A program made the position numbers and the translations under genes. Below the pieces are notes generated by a model. It made no database searches and was not told the origin of the DNA. It saw nothing but the letters and a program-made list of their open reading frames with translations. A DNA stretch of 46,549 nt from Klebsiella pneumoniae (lineage in GTDB: Bacteria > Myxococcota_A > UBA796 > SXON01), in NCBI GenBank assembly GCA_945861635.1, contig CAMAWH010000039.1, positions 1-46,549 on the forward strand, given 5' to 3'. This document shows, piece by piece, positions 26,524 through 33,802 of the stretch. Position 1 is the stretch's first letter. Each line of letters opens with the position of its first letter.

Positions 26524-27198
26524 CTAATTGCAGGTGACCGACAGGCGAAAGTTCGTGTCTTCGCCGAACTTCGGCTCCACGATCAGGAGCCAGCGCGCGG
26601 CGATGTCGCCGTCGAGCCGCGCGGTGTCGTTTCCGTTGCGATCCCCGCCTTCGCACGTCGAAAGATTGGCCGCGTCCGTCGGGCACGTGTCCTCGGTCGG
26701 CCAAGCGACCGAGGCGAGATCGACATCCTCACAAGGAGCTTCCAACGTCACCGTCGCGATGTCGGACACGTCGAGGTCGATGGCGTACACGCGTTCATTG
26801 CCGTCGTAGGCATGACTCTCGACGTTGGTGAAGCAGAACCAGGACGTATAGCTGTCCCCAAGGAAAGCGGACGAGCCGCCCGCGGTCGTCGCCTCACGCT
26901 CGTCACCACACCCGATGACGTCGGTCACGCAATCGGGCCCGGCCGGGGCGTCCTCCGGCAAGGATTCGTCGCAGAAATCGGCGTCGGCGTCGGCGTCGGC
27001 ATCGCCGTCGGCATCGCCGTCCGCATCGCCGTCGGCATCGCCGTCCGCATCGCCGTCGGCATCGCCGTCGGCATCGCCGTCCGCGTCGGTATCGGTATCG
27101 GCATCTGAATCGGCGTCGTCCACGCCGGAGTCGGCCTTTCCGCCACCCGGTAAAACGCACGCCATCAGAAAGATCGTCAACATCGGGATCCTCACCAT
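26524..27198 (-). CDS. Asp-rich predicted lipoprotein
   Basis: 224 residues from ATG 27198; a GTG at 27195 overlaps the upstream stop as GTGA, and Met6 (27183) is also possible. The signal peptide ends LTIFLMAC, a lipobox. Residues about 20-65 are a nearly pure DADGDADGD run. The remaining about 155 residues contain six or more Cys (FCDESLP, DCVTDVIGCGDE, WFCFTNV, APCEDVDL, DTCPTD, STCEGG) and end RWLLIVEPKFGEDTNFRLSV, a beta-sandwich pattern resembling bacterial pre-peptidase C-terminal domains (weak). It is co-transcribed with the candidate outer-membrane protein upstream. Function unknown. Confidence 0.72.
   Translation of the reverse strand: MVRIPMLTIFLMACVLPGGGKADSGVDDADSDADTDTDADGDADGDADGDADGDADGDADGDADGDADADADADFCDESLPEDAPAGPDCVTDVIGCGDEREATTAGGSSAFLGDSYTSWFCFTNVESHAYDGNERVYAIDLDVSDIATVTLEAPCEDVDLASVAWPTEDTCPTDAANLSTCEGGDRNGNDTARLDGDIAARWLLIVEPKFGEDTNFRLSVTCN
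26980..27100 (-). repeat. 12-bp-type tandem repeat coding (Asp-Ala-Asp-Gly)n
   Basis: Units of GCATCGCCGTCG or GCATCGCCGTCC (plus-strand sense) recur back to back, encoding alternating Asp-Gly and Asp-Ala on the minus strand. Copies differ only at one or two positions, so unlike the MopE repeats this is a recent or actively homogenised array likely to vary in copy number. Confidence 0.8.
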
Positions 27199-28004
27199 AT
27201 CAGCGCGAACGCCATGTAAGGGGGCAAAATCTCGCGGGTGGGCGCTTGCACCCAGGCCTGCGCGAACGCCGCAATCGTCGGGGCCCATTTCGGCCTGAAC
27301 GGCTTCACGACCACCATCGGACCTACCTTCTGCTGACGATCGCGCGTTCCAAATACGTACTGGTGCGTGTACTGGGCGCCGACCCACGTGAACCGCTTGT
27401 CGTCCTCCGACTCGTCCTTGAAACTCCAGAAGACCACTCCGCCATTGACCATGACGACGTCTTCCCACGCGAGCATGGCGTCGAACTGCGGCTCGTACCA
27501 ATAGTCGCCGGTCGCGCCGTCGGGCGTCGTCATGCGCATATAGTAGAAGTCACTCGGCAGTGCGATGATCACCTTGCCCGCGCGCGCCTGCAGCGTCGGC
27601 GACGCCGCAAACCGCCACCCCTGCCCCGGCCGGGCCCGCGCGATCACGTCCTTGTCGTTATCCATCACGTCTTCCGAATAATCATCGTCCGCGCGGGAAA
27701 AATCGGTGACCCCGGAAAAACTCCCGAAATATCCGCTCCACAGCGCCTCCAACGTCAACTCGAAGACCGCGATGGGCTTCACGTGCACGCGCGGGCCAAC
27801 CCGGACGAAGGCGGGCGTCACCTCCAGATAGCCGCCGGGTGCCACATAGGTTTCGCCAAAAAGCAGGTCGCCCGGCTTGTCGTAGAGGTGAAAGCGATCC
27901 TCCACGGCAATCGCGCCGCGAACCCCCTTCCCGAACCAGCTGATCGCGAGTTGTTCCTGAAAGTTCCAATCCGCGGCTGCGGCGAGCGCAATCATGGCGA
28001 GCAT
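27192..28004 (-). CDS. Predicted exported protein, candidate outer-membrane beta-barrel
   Basis: 270 residues, signal peptide MLAMIALAAAADW at the very start. The rest alternates short amphipathic strands rich in Tyr/Trp/Phe with polar turns (LEVTPAFVRVGPRVHVKPIA, VFELTLEALWSGYFGSFS, TWVGAQYTHQYVFG), and it ends in an aromatic residue (MAFALIW), as many outer-membrane barrels do. An acidic turn DYSEDVMDNDKD may bind cations. I recognise no named family. It overlaps the downstream lipoprotein start and is divergent from the VTC operon across 121 bp, so it may be functionally linked to it (inference). Confidence 0.6.
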   Translation of the reverse strand: MLAMIALAAAADWNFQEQLAISWFGKGVRGAIAVEDRFHLYDKPGDLLFGETYVAPGGYLEVTPAFVRVGPRVHVKPIAVFELTLEALWSGYFGSFSGVTDFSRADDDYSEDVMDNDKDVIARARPGQGWRFAASPTLQARAGKVIIALPSDFYYMRMTTPDGATGDYWYEPQFDAMLAWEDVVMVNGGVVFWSFKDESEDDKRFTWVGAQYTHQYVFGTRDRQQKVGPMVVVKPFRPKWAPTIAAFAQAWVQAPTREILPPYMAFALIW

Positions 28005-28073
28005 CCGCGCACGATACCAAATCGGGGCGGCGTCGTCGTATTCGTCAACGGTACGCCAATTGGCTCGCGGCGC

Positions 28074-28102
28074 TTGCTACCGCAGCGTTCGGGTCCTACT
28101 AT
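28074..28102 (+). promoter_or_regulatory. Putative sigma70-type promoter of the VTC operon
   Basis: TTGCTA (28074-28079), 17-base spacer, TACTAT (28097-28102). It matches the housekeeping consensus at four -35 and four -10 positions with ideal spacing. An AGGTGA (28113-28118) follows seven bases before the TTG start codon, so promoter, Shine-Dalgarno and start are consistent with one another. Confidence 0.5.
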
Positions 28103-28125
28103 TGTGACGAACAGGTGACAAACGG

Positions 28126-28878
28126 TTGGCCCGGCCCACGCTGCGTTTCGAGATCAAGTACCGAATTTCTCCCGATCTCGCAGGGGAAATTCGCCAGTGG
28201 ATCGCGCGGATGAATTACCTCACTCCCGATGAATACGGGGAAGGGGGAACCGCGAGCTACAACGTCCATTCGTTGTACCTCGACGACACCATGTGGGGCC
28301 TCTACCGGGACACGAAAGTCGGCCTGTTCGAACGGCAAAAGGTCCGGGCGCGCTGTTACCAGTTCACGCCGGACGCCGACGTCTTTCTCGAAGTCAAACA
28401 CCGCGCTGGCGAAGCGATGTGGAAAACGCGTGAACGCGTCCGTCGCGACGTCGCGCGCCAACTGCTTGCCGGGGAATGGGTCGAGGGGCTCACCAGCAGC
28501 CCCGCGCTGGAAAATTTTCGTGCGCGCATGGATCGGCGCGACCTTCGCCCCGCAGTCTGGGTCACCTACCGGCGCCACGCCTACGTCGGCTCCGGACGCG
28601 ATCTGGTTCGGGTCACGTTCGACAGCCGCATCAAGTCTGGCCTGCCGACGGCCGATCTCCGGGAGCCAGCCGTCTGGCATCTTCTGCCGGAGGTGGCCAG
28701 CGTGGACATCGTCGAGTTGAAGTACACGGGCAGCTATCCCGCTTGGTTGGGGGACATGATTCGGAGGTTTCACCTCGCTCGTTGGTCGATGTCCAAGTAC
28801 AAGCAGGGCGTCGAAGTGCTCTACGGCACCGATTCGCCCGGACCGGTGCCGCGCCTCGAATACGGGCTTTCGCCATGA
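28126..28878 (+). CDS. VTC-domain protein (polyphosphate polymerase-like)
   Basis: 250 residues forming a single VTC domain, the catalytic tunnel fold of yeast Vtc4 (triphosphate tunnel metalloenzyme superfamily), which makes polyphosphate from ATP. Tunnel residues are visible: RFEIKYRI, HSLYLDDT, ERQKVRARCY, VFLEVKHR, KTRERVRRD, VDIVELKYTG and SMSKYKQGVE; these supply the ExK, RxR and Lys/Glu set. The TTG start has AGGTGA seven bases upstream. It overlaps the DUF4956 gene by ATGA. Bacterial VTC proteins typically pair with DUF4956 membrane proteins; the product is presumed to be polyphosphate or a similar anion, not proven. Confidence 0.92.
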   Translation: MARPTLRFEIKYRISPDLAGEIRQWIARMNYLTPDEYGEGGTASYNVHSLYLDDTMWGLYRDTKVGLFERQKVRARCYQFTPDADVFLEVKHRAGEAMWKTRERVRRDVARQLLAGEWVEGLTSSPALENFRARMDRRDLRPAVWVTYRRHAYVGSGRDLVRVTFDSRIKSGLPTADLREPAVWHLLPEVASVDIVELKYTGSYPAWLGDMIRRFHLARWSMSKYKQGVEVLYGTDSPGPVPRLEYGLSP

Positions 28879-29555
28879 ACATTTTCGATTGGGCGCGGTT
28901 TGGCAGCGGGGCGGGGTCGACCGTTACACCGGTCGGCGTGCTGTTCGACCTCTGTCTCGCGTTCGTCCTCGGTCAGGTCGTCGCGTGGCTCTACATGTCC
29001 ACCCACCGCGGAGTGTCGTACTCCCGGAACATGATCCACTCGATCGTGCTGTTGACGATGATCGTCGCGGCCATCATGGAGGTCGTAGGAGACAGCGTGG
29101 CGCGCGCGTTCGGCCTCATGGGCGCGCTCTCCCTCATCCGCTTCCGGACGGTCGTGCGCGATGCTCGAGATACGACCTACATCTTCCTGGCGCTCTCGGT
29201 CGGCATCGCCATCGGCGCCCAGCACTACGCGATTGCGATTATTGCGGCGGTTGGAATCGGCCTTGTCGGTACACACCTGCACATGACTGGATTCGCGGCG
29301 CGCCATGCGGACACCGGAGTGCTGCGTGTGCGCTCGTCGGGTGCATCCGAGGCGATCGAAGAGGTCGTTCGGGCGTGGTGTCGTACCTACCAGCTCTTGA
29401 CCATGAAAGAGTCGTCGAGCGGCGAGTCCGAATATAGCTATGAGATCAGGCTCTACCATCCAACCGAGCGGGAGGATCTCCTCTTGGCCGTTCGGGGAAT
29501 CGCAGGCACGTCCACGGTCACGGTAGCGCTTGAGGAGCGGGCAGAAGAATGGTAA
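28875..29555 (+). CDS. DUF4956 membrane protein
   Basis: 226 residues. About four transmembrane helices (20-45, 52-75, 98-112, 115-135) are followed by a soluble C-terminal domain of some 85 residues. The family hallmark FGLMGALSLIRFRTVVRDAR followed by DTTYIFLALSVGIAIG is intact; its conserved Arg and Asp residues could line a channel. Its coupling to the VTC gene (4-base overlap) and HlyD gene (7-base overlap) indicates stoichiometric synthesis. A role in moving or sensing the VTC product at the membrane is my inference from context; DUF4956 has no established biochemical function that I know of. Confidence 0.9.
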   Translation: MNIFDWARFGSGAGSTVTPVGVLFDLCLAFVLGQVVAWLYMSTHRGVSYSRNMIHSIVLLTMIVAAIMEVVGDSVARAFGLMGALSLIRFRTVVRDARDTTYIFLALSVGIAIGAQHYAIAIIAAVGIGLVGTHLHMTGFAARHADTGVLRVRSSGASEAIEEVVRAWCRTYQLLTMKESSSGESEYSYEIRLYHPTEREDLLLAVRGIAGTSTVTVALEERAEEW

Positions 29556-30586
29556 GGCGCCGCATCCCCCTCTATCGCAGGATTCAGGCCAACTTCGGCC
29601 AAATCGTGGGGTTCGGCGTCTGGCTGTTCGCGGTGCTGGTATGCGTGGTGATCTATCCGCTGCGGAGCACCCCCAACGCCGGCGTTGCCGTTGCTGTCGT
29701 ACGGCAGCAGCCGGTCGTCGCGCCGGAGAGCGGGCGTATCGCCTCGCTATCCGTGGTCGCAGCCCAACCGGTCGTGGCGGGCACGGTGGTTGCGGTCATC
29801 GAAGTGCCCGGATTGCAACAGCTCGTTGCGGCAGCGGAGGCGGAGGTGCGCGCGCTCGAGCAGGAACTCGCCATGGCCGGCGTCGAGCGTGACCGGAAGT
29901 TTGAGGGTGACATCGACGCGGCGCGCACCAGTTGGCTCACCGCGAAGGTGAACCTCGAGTCGCAGCGCGCGACACTCGCGGGGGTTGAAATCGACCTCGC
30001 CCGCATGGCGGCGCCGGGCGTCGACCTCCCCGCAACGCAGGTCGAAGCGAAGCGGACCGAGCGCGACGCACTGCAGGCCGCGGTCGGCGCTAGAGAAGAG
30101 CAGGTCGCGGCGATGGAACGTGCGTTCAATGCGGCGCAGGCTCGAGCCGGGGGTGCAGGCGCGGCCACGCTTCTCGCTCGCCTGGACGCCGCGCAAGCCG
30201 AACTCGCCGCCATGGAAGCCCGACAGGAGTCGTGCACGCTGCGCGCCCACACCAGCGGGACGATCAGCGCCGAAGTGCCCGCGTTGGGCGGCTGGACCCA
30301 AGCCGGTGTGCCACTGCTGAGCATCACGGAAACGTCGACCCAGCAGGCGGTCGTCTACGTCAATTCCAACGTGGCAAGGGTGATGGAGGCGGGTGCCATC
30401 GTCGCTCTCCGCGGCACCGCGGGGGAGCCCATCCAGGCCGAGGTCGAGTCGATCGGTGCGGCGGTGCAGGTCGTTCCCGTCCGCCAACAGCGCGATCCCG
30501 CCGTACCGGAGTGGGGCATTCCCGTGACGTTGCGCATCCTCGACAAGGCGCTGCTCCCCGGAGAAGCGCTGGCGGTCGAGTTCTGA
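29549..30586 (+). CDS. HlyD/EmrA-type periplasmic adaptor (membrane fusion) protein
   Basis: 345 residues. One N-terminal transmembrane helix (IVGFGVWLFAVLVCVVIYPL, about 18-37), then a split biotinyl-lipoyl barrel (VVAPESGRIASLSVVAAQPV near 58-75 and TLRAHTSGTISAEVPALGGW near 230-250) enclosing a long Ala/Glu-rich coiled coil (about 88-228). A beta-barrel domain (VYVNSNVARVMEAGAIVALR) and a C-terminal strand follow. This is the HlyD architecture that joins an inner-membrane transporter to an outer-membrane exit. No ABC, RND or MFS pump is adjacent; the only inner-membrane partner in the operon is DUF4956. It overlaps DUF4956 by seven bases. Confidence 0.87.
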   Translation: MVRRRIPLYRRIQANFGQIVGFGVWLFAVLVCVVIYPLRSTPNAGVAVAVVRQQPVVAPESGRIASLSVVAAQPVVAGTVVAVIEVPGLQQLVAAAEAEVRALEQELAMAGVERDRKFEGDIDAARTSWLTAKVNLESQRATLAGVEIDLARMAAPGVDLPATQVEAKRTERDALQAAVGAREEQVAAMERAFNAAQARAGGAGAATLLARLDAAQAELAAMEARQESCTLRAHTSGTISAEVPALGGWTQAGVPLLSITETSTQQAVVYVNSNVARVMEAGAIVALRGTAGEPIQAEVESIGAAVQVVPVRQQRDPAVPEWGIPVTLRILDKALLPGEALAVEF

Positions 30587-30605
30587 TCGCCACACCGCCG
30601 AATCG

Positions 30606-31811
30606 CTACGCCGCCGAGGGGCCCTTCCCGCGGAGCATGCTGAACAAGGTCCGGAAGGAGCGCGCGATACCGTCGCGACTTGCCTTGTGCATGAGCAACA
30701 CGCCAACGAACATCACGAGGTAGCTGCCGCCCACCCACGCGTGGGAGTCCTGGAAGATCACCTGCACAAGGAACAGGCTGGTCAACACGACCCCCTGCCA
30801 CAACGAAAACTCGAGGTCGGCGATGGCGACCAGCGCGAACAAACACTGCGCCGCCGTAAGGAGCACTTCCGTCTGCTGCCGAGGATCCATCGGCAACGCA
30901 GAAGGCTCGCCCTTGCTGATCGAGTAGACCGCACCCAGTGTTCCCACGAGGAGCGTCCACTGATTCACGTTGCTGGAGATGAGCATGCGCAGGCCCGTAC
31001 TGGAATGGCCCTTGAGCACCATCAACACGCAAACGATGACCTCCGGCGACTCACTGGCAAACGGCGCAACCCACTGCACCAGGACGAATTCGTCGATACC
31101 CCAGCCGCGCCCGGACGCGACGAGCGACTCGGCAAACGGCTCCGCGCTCACGAAAATTACCGCCGCCGCGAACACAAAAAGCACGACGACGCCAATCCGG
31201 CGTTGCAGGGCTGGCAGTGCGGCCAGCGCCTGCGCCGGTCCGACGACCTCTTCCGTGTCCTCATTCTCGTTCACGCCGCGTGCCGACGCCACCAGATAGA
31301 GAAGGTACAAGGTCACGTATACCGCGGTATCGACGAGGTTCAGCGATCCACGCCACACCGGCACCATGGCGTACAGGGTTGCGATGAGCAGAATCGCGAC
31401 GTCCGCCCCGACCTCCGCATCGAGCGCGATCGCCGGCTTTTTGAACTTGAAATAGGCGAGCAGCAGCAGCGACGTCCAGCCCAACCCGAGCAGGAGGCGA
31501 TTGCCGCCCGTCATGTTCGCAACGGCGTAGGCGGCCTGCGGGGGATCGTGGGCGGCATTCCACGCAAACGTCGCATCTACGGCGTACTCGGGGAGTACGG
31601 CGACCAAGGCGAGAACGCTGACGGCGAGCGCCTTGGGAACATCCACCTCCGCAACTTCACAGGCCCACGAGAGCAAAAACGCTGACGCGAGGATGGCGAA
31701 ACCCGTCATCACCGCAGTGACGACGTGGCCGAAACTCTCGTGCCCACGCATCGACCCGAGCCACGGGACGGTCGTGGCCACGGCAAGCCCGTATGGCAAC
31801 CAACGAATCAT
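30606..31811 (-). CDS. CaCA-family cation (sodium/calcium-type) exchanger
   Basis: 401 residues with about ten to eleven transmembrane helices. The two alpha repeats of the Ca2+/cation antiporter family are seen as VLPEYAVDATFAWNA and, inverted, APFASESPEVIVCVLMVLKG, each with the acidic ion-binding Glu. A cytosolic acidic loop GVNENEDTEEVVGPAQ lies between the halves. It probably exports Ca2+ or another divalent cation using Na+ or H+. It overlaps the upstream unknown gene by ATGA. The C-terminal Arg/Lys tail (KASRDGIARSFRTLFSMLRG) is cytosolic. Ion specificity cannot be decided from sequence. Confidence 0.85.
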   Translation of the reverse strand: MIRWLPYGLAVATTVPWLGSMRGHESFGHVVTAVMTGFAILASAFLLSWACEVAEVDVPKALAVSVLALVAVLPEYAVDATFAWNAAHDPPQAAYAVANMTGGNRLLLGLGWTSLLLLAYFKFKKPAIALDAEVGADVAILLIATLYAMVPVWRGSLNLVDTAVYVTLYLLYLVASARGVNENEDTEEVVGPAQALAALPALQRRIGVVVLFVFAAAVIFVSAEPFAESLVASGRGWGIDEFVLVQWVAPFASESPEVIVCVLMVLKGHSSTGLRMLISSNVNQWTLLVGTLGAVYSISKGEPSALPMDPRQQTEVLLTAAQCLFALVAIADLEFSLWQGVVLTSLFLVQVIFQDSHAWVGGSYLVMFVGVLLMHKASRDGIARSFRTLFSMLRGKGPSAA

Positions 31812-32419
31812 CGGGCGCTCCCGGCCAGCGCAAGCACGCCGCCCCGACCGCCCTCATGCCCGCGCGCGGTGTAGCGCACGATCACGACGGCGTGTGATCC
31901 CGAAAGGTAGAGAGAATCGGCATTGTAGCCATGAGCACACGCGGCAGCCGGCGCGGCGACGGGCCACAATTTCCCGTCCACCGTGACCATCGGCGTCTCC
32001 GGCCGTGCAAACTCCAAGCACTCTTCCGGCATCGGCGCGAATGGCAGCGCCGACACGGCCACGACAACGGTACGCGAGGAGCAGCCTCCGCTCACGACGC
32101 ACTCCCCCCGCTCACACGGTATTGCAAGGGCAGACTTGGCGACATCGATATCCGCAAGCCCCTTCGCGGCGCGCGCGGCGGCCCACGCGGACGCGTCCGC
32201 CGCGGCCTGATCCTGCGAATCCGGCGCGGACGTCCACGACCCGAGAGTCAAGCCAGAGCGCGTGTCCATTTCCGTAAGTTCAACCATGGGCAAGCCGGAG
32301 CCCTCTCCCGTCGAGCGCGACTGCACGAGCGCGCGACCGCCGTCGGGCGAAAAGGCAACGGTGACATCAGGGCCGGGGCTGGAGCCGACGGCGAGCGATA
32401 ACGAAAGGAGGTACAGCAT
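31808..32419 (-). CDS. Exported protein of unknown function, coupled to the exchanger
   Basis: 203 residues beginning with a signal peptide MLYLLSLSLAVGSSP. The next stretch VTVAFSPDGGRALVQSRSTG looks like a WD40/beta-propeller-type strand. Four Cys (AIPCERGECVVSGGCSSRTV) cluster in the middle and two more follow (EECLEF, AACAHGYNADSLYLSGS). I do not recognise a family. The stop codon overlaps the start of the cation exchanger by four bases, so the two are co-translated and may act on the same process. Confidence 0.6.
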   Translation of the reverse strand: MLYLLSLSLAVGSSPGPDVTVAFSPDGGRALVQSRSTGEGSGLPMVELTEMDTRSGLTLGSWTSAPDSQDQAAADASAWAAARAAKGLADIDVAKSALAIPCERGECVVSGGCSSRTVVVAVSALPFAPMPEECLEFARPETPMVTVDGKLWPVAAPAAACAHGYNADSLYLSGSHAVVIVRYTARGHEGGRGGVLALAGSAR

Positions 32420-32478
32420 GCCGCCGCGAGCTAACCCGATCCCGTTCAGGTGCCGCTACCCGCGTGCTACGTGGGCAG

Positions 32479-33129
32479 ATGCTCGCCCTCCTTCCGATCC
32501 TCGCAGCAATGGGGGCAGCCATGGCGGCACAGCCGGCAGTGGATACGCCGCCGGAAAGCGCGCCCGTTCCGGCTTCGGCGCTCGCACGCGCGGCCCCGAA
32601 GCCGTCCCACCTCCGACTATGGATTGTGCCCGGGGTCGTCGGCGCAATCGGGCCGGAGAAGGCCAATAGCGTGGGTGGCGGCGTGATGGGGGGGCTCGGA
32701 CTCTCCCTCGGCCCGCACCCGGAGCGTGCGGTCGGCTTTGAGGCCAAGATCCGTGAGCTGTACGTAACGGAGGACCTCCGAAACCTCGGCAACGTCAGCG
32801 TTTGTTTCCGCTACCCCGCCGGAAACGGTGCGCACATCGGCCTCGGCTTCGCGCACAACCACGAAATCGGTTGGGAGGACTACAAGGCCGACATCGGCGG
32901 CTCCATCGCCGGGGTCAGCGCCAATATCAACCATCGTACCGGGTTTGAGATCCTCGCCGGATACGACTTCGGTCCAACGGCGCCGGCCGACGCCGAAATC
33001 GGCAATCGGTTTCGAATGAGCGCCCAGGTGAGCGCGGTCGTGCTGCCGGGTACAGCGGGCCCGGTGGTGTACATGATGCTCGAAACCGGCGTGCGCTTCG
33101 GGATCACCAAGCCGGCAACGGCGCTCTGA
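32479..33129 (+). CDS. Exported protein of unknown function
   Basis: 216 residues from ATG 32479 (a GTG at 32464 is possible). The signal peptide is MLALLPILAAMGAAMAAQ, then a Pro/Ala-rich linker to about residue 40. The rest consists of Gly-rich beta strands (LRLWIVPGVVGAIGPEKANS, GGGVMGGLGLSLG, HIGLGFAHNHEIGWEDYKAD, GFEILAGYDFGPTAP, VYMMLETGVRFGI), consistent with a small outer-membrane barrel or periplasmic jelly roll. There is one Cys only. No named family recognised. It is divergent from the exchanger-linked gene by about 60 bp. Confidence 0.6.
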   Translation: MLALLPILAAMGAAMAAQPAVDTPPESAPVPASALARAAPKPSHLRLWIVPGVVGAIGPEKANSVGGGVMGGLGLSLGPHPERAVGFEAKIRELYVTEDLRNLGNVSVCFRYPAGNGAHIGLGFAHNHEIGWEDYKADIGGSIAGVSANINHRTGFEILAGYDFGPTAPADAEIGNRFRMSAQVSAVVLPGTAGPVVYMMLETGVRFGITKPATAL

Positions 33130-33196
33130 TTCGGCGTTGACGCGATCGCACCGCGCATCGCGCGCCGCGCGGTAGAAACCTCGGCCCGCGTCGGGT

Positions 33197-33802
33197 ATGG
33201 TGCGCCGCATGACGCTCTTCGCCCTCACCGCTCTCCTTGCCTGTACGCCATCCACCCTCGTCGATGACGGCACGGACGCCGGGAAGGACACCAACCCCGG
33301 CGATACCGCCGCCGATGATTCTGCCGGCACCGGCCTTGAAATCGGCGTATACGGCGGCGCGGCGCTGTTCATCAACGAAGTCATGCCCGACATCGTCAAG
33401 AACGAGGACGATCCTTCGGCCAGCGGAGATTGGCTGGAGATCTACAACCCTGGCGGCTCGGCGGTGTCGCTCGATGGCTACTATCTCGACCGCAACAAGC
33501 TCGGCCTGGGCGCGGCGTGGGCCTTCCCAGCGGGGGAGAGCGTGGCGGCAAACGCCTGGTACCTGGTCGGTCTGGACTCCTTCCCAAGCGACACCGACAT
33601 CGATGTCGTGACCGATTTCCACTCCAGCTGGAAGGCGGATCTACTCTGGTTGTACGTGCTCAACGCCGACGGCACGGCCGGCGTGGCCGACCGCGCGGAA
33701 TGGACACAGCCCGTCATCGCCCCGGAGAGCCTCGCGCGCTCCCCGGACGGCGGTGAGTTTGCGCACACGACGCACCCTACGCCCGGCGCCGCAAACCAGT
33801 AA
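33197..33802 (+). CDS. Lipoprotein with lamin-tail (LTD) domain
   Basis: 201 residues. Signal peptide MVRRMTLFALTALLAC ends in a lipobox Cys16, followed by an Asp/Thr linker (DDGTDAGKDTNPGDTAADDS). From about residue 55 it is a lamin-tail domain: LFINEVMPDIVKNED, SGDWLEIYNPGGSAVSLDGY, YLDRNKLGLGAAWAFPAG, WYLVGLD and LYVLNADGTAGVADRAEW, ending SLARSPDGGEFAHTTHPTPG. Bacterial LTDs occur on surface nucleases and lipoproteins; here the domain stands alone. Its last 26 bases overlap the 3' end of the convergent metalloprotease-like gene. Confidence 0.85.
   Translation: MVRRMTLFALTALLACTPSTLVDDGTDAGKDTNPGDTAADDSAGTGLEIGVYGGAALFINEVMPDIVKNEDDPSASGDWLEIYNPGGSAVSLDGYYLDRNKLGLGAAWAFPAGESVAANAWYLVGLDSFPSDTDIDVVTDFHSSWKADLLWLYVLNADGTAGVADRAEWTQPVIAPESLARSPDGGEFAHTTHPTPGAANQ

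Noticed and set aside
26980..27100. Regular short repeats that at first glance look like a CRISPR array
   Set aside because: Units of about 12 bp are contiguous, have no spacers and lie in frame within a lipoprotein gene.
26524..27501. Longer 325-codon form of the Asp-rich lipoprotein
   Set aside because: The extra 101 residues are Arg-rich, antisense-like, overlap the well-formed gene 27192-28004 and would bury the signal peptide.
32402..32669. Perfect AGGAGGT followed by ATG at 32418 on the plus strand
   Set aside because: The bases are the complement of codons for YLL in the signal peptide of the minus-strand gene at 31808-32419; the resulting plus-strand frame shows no protein-like composition.
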